Shown: one piece after another, positions 1 to 7,033 of the stretch
Layout of the letters: every line of letters starts with the position of its first letter
How positions within the stretch are numbered: position 1 is the stretch's first letter
NCBI GenBank assembly: GCA_017517275.1
Contig: JAFWZX010000037.1
Location: 1-42,993, forward strand
From: Clostridia bacterium
Lineage (GTDB): Bacteria; Bacillota; Clostridia; UBA1212; UBA1255
DNA: 42,993 nt
Reading direction: 5' to 3'
Program-made: the position numbers and the translations under genes
Notes under the pieces: model-generated
What the model was told of the DNA's origin: nothing
Seen by the model: the letters and a program-made list of their open reading frames with translations, nothing else
Database searches by the model: none

Positions 1-443
1 CGGTCAATTCCATTTCCGTAGTTTACTATGTCTTTTACATAGCAATAGCCATATTTTTCATACAACCCAATGAATTCTGTTGGGATATAGGTCTTATCGA
101 AGCCAATGCTTTTGGCATATTGATTGGCAAAATCGATAAGTTTTCCGCTGATTCTGTTGCCACGGTAATCTTCACTTACAAACAAAGTAGATATCCATGG
201 AAAAATCTCTGGCAATGGGTAATAATCAGATTTCATGATGGTCGTCATTCCAACAATTTGCCCATTCACTATTGCTACGAATGGAGTTTCCCATTCTTCG
301 AATTCCCAATTTTTGATAACGCGAACCGTATGCTCTTTTACATCATTCCAAGAGAAATTTTTAACAAATTCGAGCAAAGCTACCGCTGTTTCTGTATCTT
401 TTTCAACCTTTTTGATTGTTATGATTAAATGGTTCTCTGTCAT
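1..443 (-). CDS. GNAT-family N-acyltransferase, C-terminus cut by window edge
   Basis: The minus strand is open from an ATG at 443 to base 1 (147 codons, no stop), so the C-terminus lies outside the window. The visible protein has the GNAT fold order: a central strand pair (FVAIVNGQIVGMTTI), an exposed strand ending STLFVSEDYRGNRISGKLID that matches acetyl-CoA-binding motif A (R/Q-x-x-G-x-G/A; here R-G-N-R-I-S-G), then a helix and a FIGLYEKYGYCYV segment typical of motif B. Such enzymes acetylate small-molecule amines or protein N-termini; the substrate cannot be read from sequence. A GAGGTGAT ribosome site precedes the ATG. It lies downstream of, and in the same direction as, the sugar operon but is separated from it by a hairpin, so it is probably its own unit. 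Confidence 0.85.
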   Translation of the reverse strand, partial: MTENHLIITIKKVEKDTETAVALLEFVKNFSWNDVKEHTVRVIKNWEFEEWETPFVAIVNGQIVGMTTIMKSDYYPLPEIFPWISTLFVSEDYRGNRISGKLIDFANQYAKSIGFDKTYIPTEFIGLYEKYGYCYVKDIVNYGNGID

Positions 444-520
444 CACAATCACCTCGTCAAATTCTTATTTATCAGTTTATGTGAGTTATTTTATCATTCG
501 GCTGCAATATATACAAGAAC

Positions 521-548
521 AGTCCCGGCAGACAATCCTGCCGGGACT
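521..548 (-). terminator. Inverted repeat, possible terminator of the sugar operon
   Basis: A perfect 11-bp stem (AGTCCCGGCAG at 521-531 with CTGCCGGGACT at 538-548, 6-nt loop) lies about 70 bases past the stop of the Gfo/Idh gene. On the minus strand the stem is followed only by the moderately U-rich TTCTTGTATAT, so the terminator call is plausible but not strong. A second weaker stem ending in CTTTTTG sits at about 561-590 in the plus direction. Confidence 0.5.
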
Positions 549-620
549 GGAACTGTTTTACGAGCACCCGCCATTTGAAGGGCTCTTTTTGTCGTTTAGT
601 AATTATTAATTATTATAAGC

Positions 621-1781
621 TCAGATCTCAGGAATTTCTATTTCAATCTCATGACCGAGTTCAGCAGATTTTGCAATACCGCTTAAAATAGCCTGGTTGT
701 AAATAATCTCTGACGACGGAACCGGAGAAGAACAAAGACCCTTGCATGCATCTAAGAAAGAACGAACCTTTGTCTGGAAGCAGTTTACCGGAGTATTTAA
801 TACAGGAATCTGTGTTTGAACCTGCTGTCCGCTTACTTCGTGATAGATTGTCATAGGACCGCCGATTGAACCGTTCCAGCATTCTGTTGAAGGAATTCTA
901 AGACCGCCCTTTGTTCCCATAATGATTGTATCTCCGGGAGTATCAAGATTCATTGCCCATGCGATACGGAAGTCAAGAATGATATCTCCTTCAAGACGTA
1001 CGAAACCTGCCGCAAAATCGTCAACGCCGAATTTCTCAGCATATTCAGGATGACCCGGATAATAGTTTGGATCTTTTCCGAAGAAATCAGATTTGTAACC
1101 TGTAACGGTAAGTGGTTTCGGATAACCGATTGCATTGAGAACCATATCCAAAGAATAACAACCGATATCACCCAAAGCACCGATTCCACCTGTTTCCTTT
1201 TCAATGAAGGTTGTGCCGAAAGGTGTAGGAATACCACGTCTTCTGCCGCCGCCTGTCTGTATGTAATAGATTTTTCCAAGAATACCTGACTGACAGATTT
1301 TCTTAACCATCTTCATATTTTCATCAAATCTGGGTTGGAATCCGATTGATAAAATCTTACCGCTTTTCTTTTCAGCGCGACAAATCTCAACAGCCTCTTC
1401 TAACGTTACGCACATAGGCTTTTCCAGCAATACGTGAAGACCTTTGTTAAGGGCATCAATTGTACATACTGCATGCTGGCAGTTATACGTACAAACACTT
1501 ACTGCATCAAGAGCAAGACTATCGTCATTAATCATCTCAAGGTGATTCTTATAGTCCGTCTTAACATTCTCAAAACCGTGCTTTTTAATAAATGCGGCAG
1601 CCTTGCCGGGGATAAGGTCACTTGCTGCAACGAGTTCCAGGTCGGGCATCTGTTTGAATGCGTTTGCATGAGCATCTGCAATCCAACCTGTACCGATAAT
1701 ACCGATTCTAACCTTCTTGTTAACGTCTACTTCTGCTTTTTTTGTATGATCTTCTTTAAAAGCATCAAGAATATTTGCCAT
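621..1781 (-). CDS. Gfo/Idh/MocA family oxidoreductase
   Basis: 386 aa, NAD(P)-dependent sugar or cyclitol dehydrogenase family. Visible are a Rossmann dinucleotide motif at residues 26-35 (IGIIGTGWIA), the family's E-K-P triad at 120-122 (LLEKPMC), and a C-terminal alpha/beta substrate domain containing GALGDIGCYSLD. The roughly 20-residue lead before the first beta strand is slightly long for the family, but the ATG has a good GGAGG site 7 nt upstream. It is the last gene of a minus-strand operon, 31 bases after a TIM-barrel isomerase and downstream of a GH2 glycosidase. Family knowledge links such oxidoreductase plus TIM-barrel pairs to inositol-like epimerisation or to 3-keto-sugar chemistry; which applies here is inference. 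Confidence 0.93.
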   Translation of the reverse strand: MANILDAFKEDHTKKAEVDVNKKVRIGIIGTGWIADAHANAFKQMPDLELVAASDLIPGKAAAFIKKHGFENVKTDYKNHLEMINDDSLALDAVSVCTYNCQHAVCTIDALNKGLHVLLEKPMCVTLEEAVEICRAEKKSGKILSIGFQPRFDENMKMVKKICQSGILGKIYYIQTGGGRRRGIPTPFGTTFIEKETGGIGALGDIGCYSLDMVLNAIGYPKPLTVTGYKSDFFGKDPNYYPGHPEYAEKFGVDDFAAGFVRLEGDIILDFRIAWAMNLDTPGDTIIMGTKGGLRIPSTECWNGSIGGPMTIYHEVSGQQVQTQIPVLNTPVNCFQTKVRSFLDACKGLCSSPVPSSEIIYNQAILSGIAKSAELGHEIEIEIPEI

Positions 1782-1812
1782 AAATAAGCCTCCTAATTTA
1801 TAATTATTATAC

Positions 1813-2622
1813 TTACATTATTGTCTTAAGATATTCTATACTTGTCTTAGCACACTCGATAGGAGTAAGGCCCATACTCGGTGAATCCTGCTCTACTACA
1901 ACCCACGATGCACCGGCGATAACCGCAGCGTCAATAATTGCCGGGAAATTCTGTTTGCCCTTACCTAACGGCCTGAATTCAAATTTAGCTGTTGTCTCAG
2001 CTTTCTTATCAATACCTATCAACTCATACATATTATCTGTCTTTGAGCCAACAAAGTCTTTAAGATGAACAACGGGTGCTCTACCTGTATACTTGAGAAT
2101 ATACTTCACCGGGTCTTCTCCGCCAACGTTTACCCAGCACGTATCAAGTTCTGTTTGAAGAATGTCAGCCGGAAGTTCCTCGTACATAAGATCCAGCAAA
2201 TACTCGCCGTCTTTCTTTACGAATTCAAAATCATGATTGTGATATAGAATCGTAATTCCCTTTGTCTTGGCAACTGCAGATATCTTTCGGATCGCGTCTG
2301 CAATAGCCGGCCAATTAGCGGCTCCCGGACGGTCATTTTCACCAAGATACGGAACTGCAATATATTTGCAACCGACAGTAGCATAATCATTTATCTTTCC
2401 TTCTATATCTGTAAGGAGCTCAGCAGGGGCTACGTGTGCAGATATTCCAACAAGCCCTATTTCATCAAGCATAGCACGTACTTCCATGGCACTATGTCCG
2501 TAAAGGCCGGCAAATTCAACACCGTCGTAACCCATATCTTTTACTTGTTGGAGAACTCCTTTTAAATCCTTGGATGCGTCATCTCTAACAGAATAAAGTT
2601 GCAATGCAACAGGTAATCTCAT
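1813..2622 (-). CDS. Sugar phosphate isomerase/epimerase, xylose-isomerase-like TIM barrel
   Basis: 269 aa from the ATG at 2622. The N-terminus (LPVALQLYSVRDD) and GYDGVEFAGLYG match the AP-endonuclease-2/xylose-isomerase-like TIM-barrel superfamily (IolE-like enzymes). Candidate metal-binding residues lie in the ILYHNHDFEF, LDTCWVN, VHLKDF and WVVVEQDSP strands. The start was chosen because AGGAAGG lies 8 nt upstream of this ATG; an in-frame GTG three codons earlier overlaps that site. Gene order (GH2, DUF6273, this, Gfo/Idh) suggests a catabolic role on a monosaccharide or modified glycoside released by the glycosidase. Exact substrate and reaction (isomerisation, epimerisation or 3-keto elimination) are not determinable. 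Confidence 0.9.
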   Translation of the reverse strand: MRLPVALQLYSVRDDASKDLKGVLQQVKDMGYDGVEFAGLYGHSAMEVRAMLDEIGLVGISAHVAPAELLTDIEGKINDYATVGCKYIAVPYLGENDRPGAANWPAIADAIRKISAVAKTKGITILYHNHDFEFVKKDGEYLLDLMYEELPADILQTELDTCWVNVGGEDPVKYILKYTGRAPVVHLKDFVGSKTDNMYELIGIDKKAETTAKFEFRPLGKGKQNFPAIIDAAVIAGASWVVVEQDSPSMGLTPIECAKTSIEYLKTIM

Positions 2623-2698
2623 ATATAACACCTTCCTCTTGCGTTATTAATTTATTTGCAAATTATATAATATTGCGCTACTAAAAACAAGTGAAAAA

Positions 2699-3541
2699 TC
2701 AGTCGATTGATATCCAAATAGCCGGTCTTACTGCTGCAGAAGCCCAATAAACGTCATCGCCTTTGACTACCATCAGATTATCGTAGTATACATACATAAT
2801 ATGCTCTTCCGTGGCGCCGGGAGTACGAAGCCACCATGCACCCATATAACGTGTATGTTTACAATTTGAGGTCCCCTTAAGATACGGAGCCGCTCTTTTA
2901 TCCGCATAAGGTGTGATAGGCGCTGCAAGCTTACAATTGTTGTATAGATAAAAACCGCAGGAAGCACATTTTGACATTTTCTGATATGACCAGTTTATAC
3001 CGAAATACTCTTCAACCTCGTCCAAGCTGAGTACAAATACAAAATCATTTGTATCCTCTCCGCCGTCTGTTGAATACTGAGGATTATCAGGCGTTGTCAC
3101 AACGGTTTCCAGCACGCGTTCACGTTCTGCAACAGAAAAAGCTTCTGTATAAAACGTACTGTTTAACCATAAACGTAAAGAGCTTGTTTCCCATGTTACG
3201 GCTTCATCCGTATTATGGTAGTGCTGCTTATCAAGAACGTATTCCGATAAAAGTAATACCTTATCGTCTTCTACGTCCAAAACACGCCAGATGATAGGTT
3301 CTTTCCCGTTTTTCTTATCGTAGTCCTGCTCGTAAGATCCAAAGTATACAAACATATTCTCTTTGAACTTGGAGACCGTATCTATCTCAACTGCTCCGTA
3401 ATCTTCATTCCAGCTTGTAATATCGTCGAAAGTACCTCTTTCCTCTTCTGTCCCTTCAAATACAACGAAATATACAATAGTAGCTGTCACTGCAAGAATT
3501 AAAACAACTAAACAAATAACAGGAATTAACCATTTTTTCAC
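2699..3541 (-). CDS. Membrane-anchored DUF6273-type extracytoplasmic protein
   Basis: 280 aa. One hydrophobic helix at residues 4-28 (IPVICLVVLILAVTATIVYF) after MKKW, no lipobox, so probably a signal anchor with the rest outside. The outer domain begins with FGSYEQD, continues with IIWRVLDVEDDKVLLLSEYVLD, then WETSSLRLWLN, and closes with WWLRTPG and VRPAIWI. These are the landmarks I know from DUF6273, common in gut Firmicutes and of unknown function. Four cysteines cluster in the middle (CASCGFYLYNNC) and could form disulfides or bind metal. It begins 4 bases after the GH2 stop, so it is co-translated with the glycosidase. It might recognise or retain glycans at the cell surface, which is inference. 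Confidence 0.82.
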   Translation of the reverse strand: MKKWLIPVICLVVLILAVTATIVYFVVFEGTEEERGTFDDITSWNEDYGAVEIDTVSKFKENMFVYFGSYEQDYDKKNGKEPIIWRVLDVEDDKVLLLSEYVLDKQHYHNTDEAVTWETSSLRLWLNSTFYTEAFSVAERERVLETVVTTPDNPQYSTDGGEDTNDFVFVLSLDEVEEYFGINWSYQKMSKCASCGFYLYNNCKLAAPITPYADKRAAPYLKGTSNCKHTRYMGAWWLRTPGATEEHIMYVYYDNLMVVKGDDVYWASAAVRPAIWISID

Positions 3542-3545
3542 AAAA

Positions 3546-5324
3546 TCAATCTCCTATCTTCTCAATTGCAGCAGGCATAGACGTTATCGCTTTTATAACC
3601 TCAGGATCAAACTTAGGACGTCTGTCGTAAGTATAAAGTCCGTTAACTTCCTGCTCTACGTCGGTAAGCTGCGTATAACAAAATGCACACATTTTGGGAT
3701 GTTCAAGTAAAGCTGTAACGAGACCGCGATATCTGTTTATAAACTCTGATTCGTCCTCCGGAGCAATTCCATATCCCCAGCTTTCATTACCTTTCTCAGG
3801 CGCCCACCTGATGCCACCAAATTCACTTACAAAATACGGAACACCCGGCAGCCACGTGTCTACAGGGGTACGTGTCGTATGCGGAGGTGTTTGACCTTCT
3901 GCAAAAGGAGCATACGTAGCTTTGAATTTCTCAGGATTCTGTTCATAGTCGTGTACGTCAAATATATCTGTACCGGACCGTCCGTCTGATGCATAGTGAT
4001 GTGTCCAACCACTTGTATCTATAACAGGACGTGTAGGATCCAATTGTTTTGTAAGTTTAACAATAGTGTCTACAAGACGGTTGCTTTGATTTCCTTGTGT
4101 CTCGTTAAAAGGACACCAACCTATAATCGACGGGTGGCTGTAGTCACGGTTAATTTCCTCCGTCCATTCGTTTTGGAAAGATCCGAGATTCTCATCCTTT
4201 GATATATCCAACCCCCAATTTGCATGTTCACCCCAACATAAATAACCTGCTTTATCTGCCCAATATAAAAATCTTTCTTCGAAAACTTTCTCGTGAAGTC
4301 TTGCGCCGTTAAAACCCATATCAATTGATCTTTGTACGTCAAGTCTGAGTTCATCATCTGACGGAGCCGTATATACTCCATCCGGATAAAAGCCCTGATC
4401 CAAAATCAGTCTCTGATATACGGGTTTGCCGTTTATTAATATAACGTTATCTGTAAGGTCAACGCTACGCATACCAAAATATGACGTAACGCTGTCTATA
4501 ACCTTTTCTGCCTTGTAAAGTTTTACGTCAAGGTCGTACAACCTGCCGCAAAGCGGTTCCCATAAATGGAGTTCGTCCAGTTCGATTGACAGGTTATTTC
4601 CTCTCCACGAAGGAATGATAGACTTGCTTCCCATAAATTTGCCCTCATATGAAGCAACAGCCTCAAGCCTGTAATCATTTTCACCGTTCATATTTCCGTA
4701 TAAAACGGCTGTAATGTCCACCTTATTATTCTGCACATCCGGTGTAATATCCAGTTTGGTTACATATACAGACGGAACATACTCCATCCATACTGTTTGC
4801 CAAATACCTGTAGTGCGAGTATAGTGACAGCCATAAGACGCATATCTGTGAGACTGTTTGCCGGAAGCCTGACTGCCGTGAGCTGCCTTCTCATCGATTG
4901 CCTGAACAACGATTATGTTGTTACCAGAGCGAACTTTGTTTGTAATATCAATACTAAATGAAGTATATCCTCCCTGGTGTCCGCCGGATAAACATCCGTT
5001 TACCCATACGTACGTCTGCCAGTCAACAGCACCAAAGTGTAATATAACGTAGCCTTTAGACAAATTCCAATCATCAGGTATATTAACTTCCCTGCGATAC
5101 CAGACACTGTTCATATAATCTTTGTATTCTATGCCGGAAAGCTTGCTTTCCGGACAAAAAGGAACAGTAATCTCTTTTGAATACAAATGACCGGAGTCTT
5201 CTGCATGCATACCTTTTTCTTGTCCCGAAACACCAAAGTCAAATTCAAACTGCCATTTTCCGTTAAGATTCATCCATTTGTCACGCATTAACTGCGGACG
5301 CGGATATTCGCTTCTTGGTATCAT
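3546..5324 (-). CDS. Glycoside hydrolase family 2 beta-glycosidase
   Basis: 592 aa, near the size of GH2 beta-glucuronidases and much shorter than LacZ. Order: jelly-roll sugar-binding domain (about 10-185, with MNSVWYRREVNIP and HFGAVDWQTYVWVNG), Ig-like domain (about 190-290), TIM barrel (about 300-590). The acid/base is Glu408 in CPFNETQ and the nucleophile Glu501 in VSEFGG, the two GH2 catalytic signatures. The N-x-K-G motif that marks glucuronidases is absent where the protein reads LYTYDRRPKFD, so a neutral sugar (galactoside, glucoside or mannoside) is more likely. No signal peptide: it acts in the cytoplasm on imported substrate. It leads the sugar operon; AGGTGGG precedes the ATG. 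Confidence 0.95.
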   Translation of the reverse strand: MIPRSEYPRPQLMRDKWMNLNGKWQFEFDFGVSGQEKGMHAEDSGHLYSKEITVPFCPESKLSGIEYKDYMNSVWYRREVNIPDDWNLSKGYVILHFGAVDWQTYVWVNGCLSGGHQGGYTSFSIDITNKVRSGNNIIVVQAIDEKAAHGSQASGKQSHRYASYGCHYTRTTGIWQTVWMEYVPSVYVTKLDITPDVQNNKVDITAVLYGNMNGENDYRLEAVASYEGKFMGSKSIIPSWRGNNLSIELDELHLWEPLCGRLYDLDVKLYKAEKVIDSVTSYFGMRSVDLTDNVILINGKPVYQRLILDQGFYPDGVYTAPSDDELRLDVQRSIDMGFNGARLHEKVFEERFLYWADKAGYLCWGEHANWGLDISKDENLGSFQNEWTEEINRDYSHPSIIGWCPFNETQGNQSNRLVDTIVKLTKQLDPTRPVIDTSGWTHHYASDGRSGTDIFDVHDYEQNPEKFKATYAPFAEGQTPPHTTRTPVDTWLPGVPYFVSEFGGIRWAPEKGNESWGYGIAPEDESEFINRYRGLVTALLEHPKMCAFCYTQLTDVEQEVNGLYTYDRRPKFDPEVIKAITSMPAAIEKIGD

Positions 5325-5411
5325 AAACCCACCTACTATATTTTTTATAATAAGAAAATACTATCTTGTTTATACATTATTTGCAAGAGCGAATTTGAAA
5401 ACTTTTTATGA

Positions 5412-6266
5412 CTATCTGTATACGTGAAAACCGTTTCCTACAATTTGCTGTGATTCAGCAAAAATAATAAAAGCATTATCGTCTATTGCCAAAATTTTCT
5501 TCTGAAATTTGTCGATTTCACTTGATTTTAATGCAGCAACAAGCATCTTCTTTTCTGTCTCCGTATACGCACCTACGGCATCAATTTTTGTAACACCTCT
5601 GGGCGATGTTTTCACAAGCACGGAAGCAATTTCATCACCTTTACTCGTTATTACAAAAGCAAGTTTTGAAACATTAAGTTTTCTTATAAGAAAATCTATA
5701 GCAAATGTTGAAATAAACAAGGCAATAACACCATAGAGAGCCAAATCTATCTGTTTGAAAAGCACCAGTGAAACACCTATAATGATACCGTCTACAACTA
5801 AAAGGAGTTTGCCTATGGGCATTTGAGGCAGGAAATGCTGCAGTATTCTTCCAAGAATATCAGTACCGCCCGATGAAGCTCCGGCAACAAAAACGATTCC
5901 CAGTCCAAAGCCATACAAAACCGCTCCGAAAATCGCAGCAAGCACTCTATCTGTCGTTACAGACGGACAATATGTAAAAACCTGCGCCATAACGGAGAAA
6001 ATACCCGAGCAGATACCTGTCTGCACTACAAAACGTGTCCCTAATACTTTCCAACCGATAAGCAGCAAAGCTATATTGATAACAGCAAAGCTTACCCCCG
6101 GCGGTATTTTCGTAAAATGATACAGCATCGTTGATATACCGGAAACACCGCCGCCGACTATTTTATTCGGCAAAAAAAATATCGTAGAGCCTGCAGCCGC
6201 GATAGTAGCACCAAAAAAATAAATCAAGAACGTTTTCAAATAACTTATTACCTTTTTCTTTTCCAT
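5412..6266 (-). CDS. YitT family membrane protein (DUF161 + DUF2179)
   Basis: 284 aa. The first 190 residues hold five or six transmembrane helices with small-residue-rich turns (NKIVGGGVSGIS, GASSGGTDILGRIL) that define YitT. The last 85 residues (about 195-284) are a soluble ferredoxin-like DUF2179 domain (ITSKGDEIASVLVK, then AAL..SEIDKF, DDNAFIIFAESQQIVGNGF). Function is not established for the family. It is co-oriented with the sugar operon and ends about 87 bases after the GH2 start, so in minus orientation it lies upstream of GH2 and could share transcription. A second, clearly paralogous YitT is at 36014-36898. Confidence 0.92.
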   Translation of the reverse strand: MEKKKVISYLKTFLIYFFGATIAAAGSTIFFLPNKIVGGGVSGISTMLYHFTKIPPGVSFAVINIALLLIGWKVLGTRFVVQTGICSGIFSVMAQVFTYCPSVTTDRVLAAIFGAVLYGFGLGIVFVAGASSGGTDILGRILQHFLPQMPIGKLLLVVDGIIIGVSLVLFKQIDLALYGVIALFISTFAIDFLIRKLNVSKLAFVITSKGDEIASVLVKTSPRGVTKIDAVGAYTETEKKMLVAALKSSEIDKFQKKILAIDDNAFIIFAESQQIVGNGFHVYR

Positions 6267-6442
6267 GCCTATCTCATATCTCCGTTATTAACATAATTAC
6301 GTCTTCAAAAGTTGCACCTAATCTTACCACAAAAAATAAAAAAAACAACATTTACCTTTAATTCCCAACATAATATCTCCGATTATTACAAATAACTATG
6401 AACGGCATAAATTATAAATGCCTGAAAGGAGCGAGTGTAGAA

Positions 6443-6655
6443 ATGGCAAAAACAGGATTAGACAAAGTTGCTTTGGTTCTGGTAATCATCGGTGCTCTGG
6501 TCTGGCTGTCTGTAGGATTGTTCAGATTTGATATCGTTGCACAGCTTTTCGGCGGCCGCGCATCTATAGTAAGCAGAATTATTTATTCAATTGTCGGTAT
6601 CGCCGGAATATATTCTATCAGTATGCTTTTTACCGGTCGACATGCAAACGACTGA
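6443..6655 (+). CDS. DUF378 small membrane protein
   Basis: 70 aa with two transmembrane helices (residues 8-27 and 42-62) around a short loop FRFDIVAQLFGG; DUF378 family, function unknown. The start at 6443 is preferred over an in-frame ATG 15 codons upstream because AAAGGAG sits 11 nt before it and the protein then begins at the family-typical helix. Only 32 bases separate its stop from the spore SASP gene, with no terminator between, so the two are probably co-transcribed. This makes a forespore or sporulation link for this DUF378 protein a reasonable inference. Confidence 0.85.
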   Translation: MAKTGLDKVALVLVIIGALVWLSVGLFRFDIVAQLFGGRASIVSRIIYSIVGIAGIYSISMLFTGRHAND

Positions 6656-6687
6656 CAAATAACAATATAAAACAAGGAGAAAAAACA

Positions 6688-6879
6688 ATGGCAAACAAAT
6701 CTAAAACAAATTTTGATCAAATGAAATATGAAATAGCAAAAGAATCAGGTATTAACCTTAAAAACGGGTATAACGGCGACCTTACTTCTAAAGATGCCGG
6801 TACAATCGGCGGAAATATCGTTCGTAAAGTTTTCGAAAGTTATACAGGAAACAACTATTTTACAGGATCTAATAAGTAA
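6688..6879 (+). CDS. Alpha/beta-type small acid-soluble spore protein (SASP)
   Basis: 63 aa. The two conserved blocks of alpha/beta SASPs are present: MKYEIAKESGI (residues 12-22, around the germination-protease cleavage region) and GDLTSKDAGTIGGNIVRKV (31-49). These proteins coat and protect DNA in the dormant spore and are degraded on germination. Its presence says the organism can, or its recent ancestors could, form endospores. Good AAGGAG site upstream. A strong hairpin terminator follows 20 bases after the stop. Expression is expected from a forespore sigma-G promoter, which I could not place with confidence. Confidence 0.96.
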   Translation: MANKSKTNFDQMKYEIAKESGINLKNGYNGDLTSKDAGTIGGNIVRKVFESYTGNNYFTGSNK

Positions 6880-6901
6880 CCCTATTTTAATCGGTTATGA
6901 T

Positions 6902-6939
6902 AAAAAGCCACGCTCCCGACCGGGAAGAGTGGCTTTTTT
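6902..6939 (+). terminator. Rho-independent terminator after the SASP gene
   Basis: AAAAAGCCAC on the left pairs with GTGGCTTTTT on the right around a GC-rich inner stem (CTCCC with GGGAG-like bases, one mismatch and one bulge) and a GACC loop; six T residues follow. A-run and T-run on both sides make it potentially bidirectional. Confidence 0.92.
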
Positions 6940-7033
6940 ACAACAAAAACATCTTTTATCTTTCTTGTGGATATGATAGAATTATTTTGTATATCCTTTA
7001 CAAATTATAAAAAGAAAAAGAAAGAGGATTATA

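Noticed and set aside
120..609. Plus-strand frames opposite the GNAT gene and its downstream hairpin
   Set aside because: They are antisense to a frame with clear GNAT motifs and show no recognisable domain.
6941..7033. Promoter for the LTA-synthase-like gene (TGATAGAAT extended -10 at about 6974)
   Set aside because: Only a partial match with no convincing -35; not listed as a feature.
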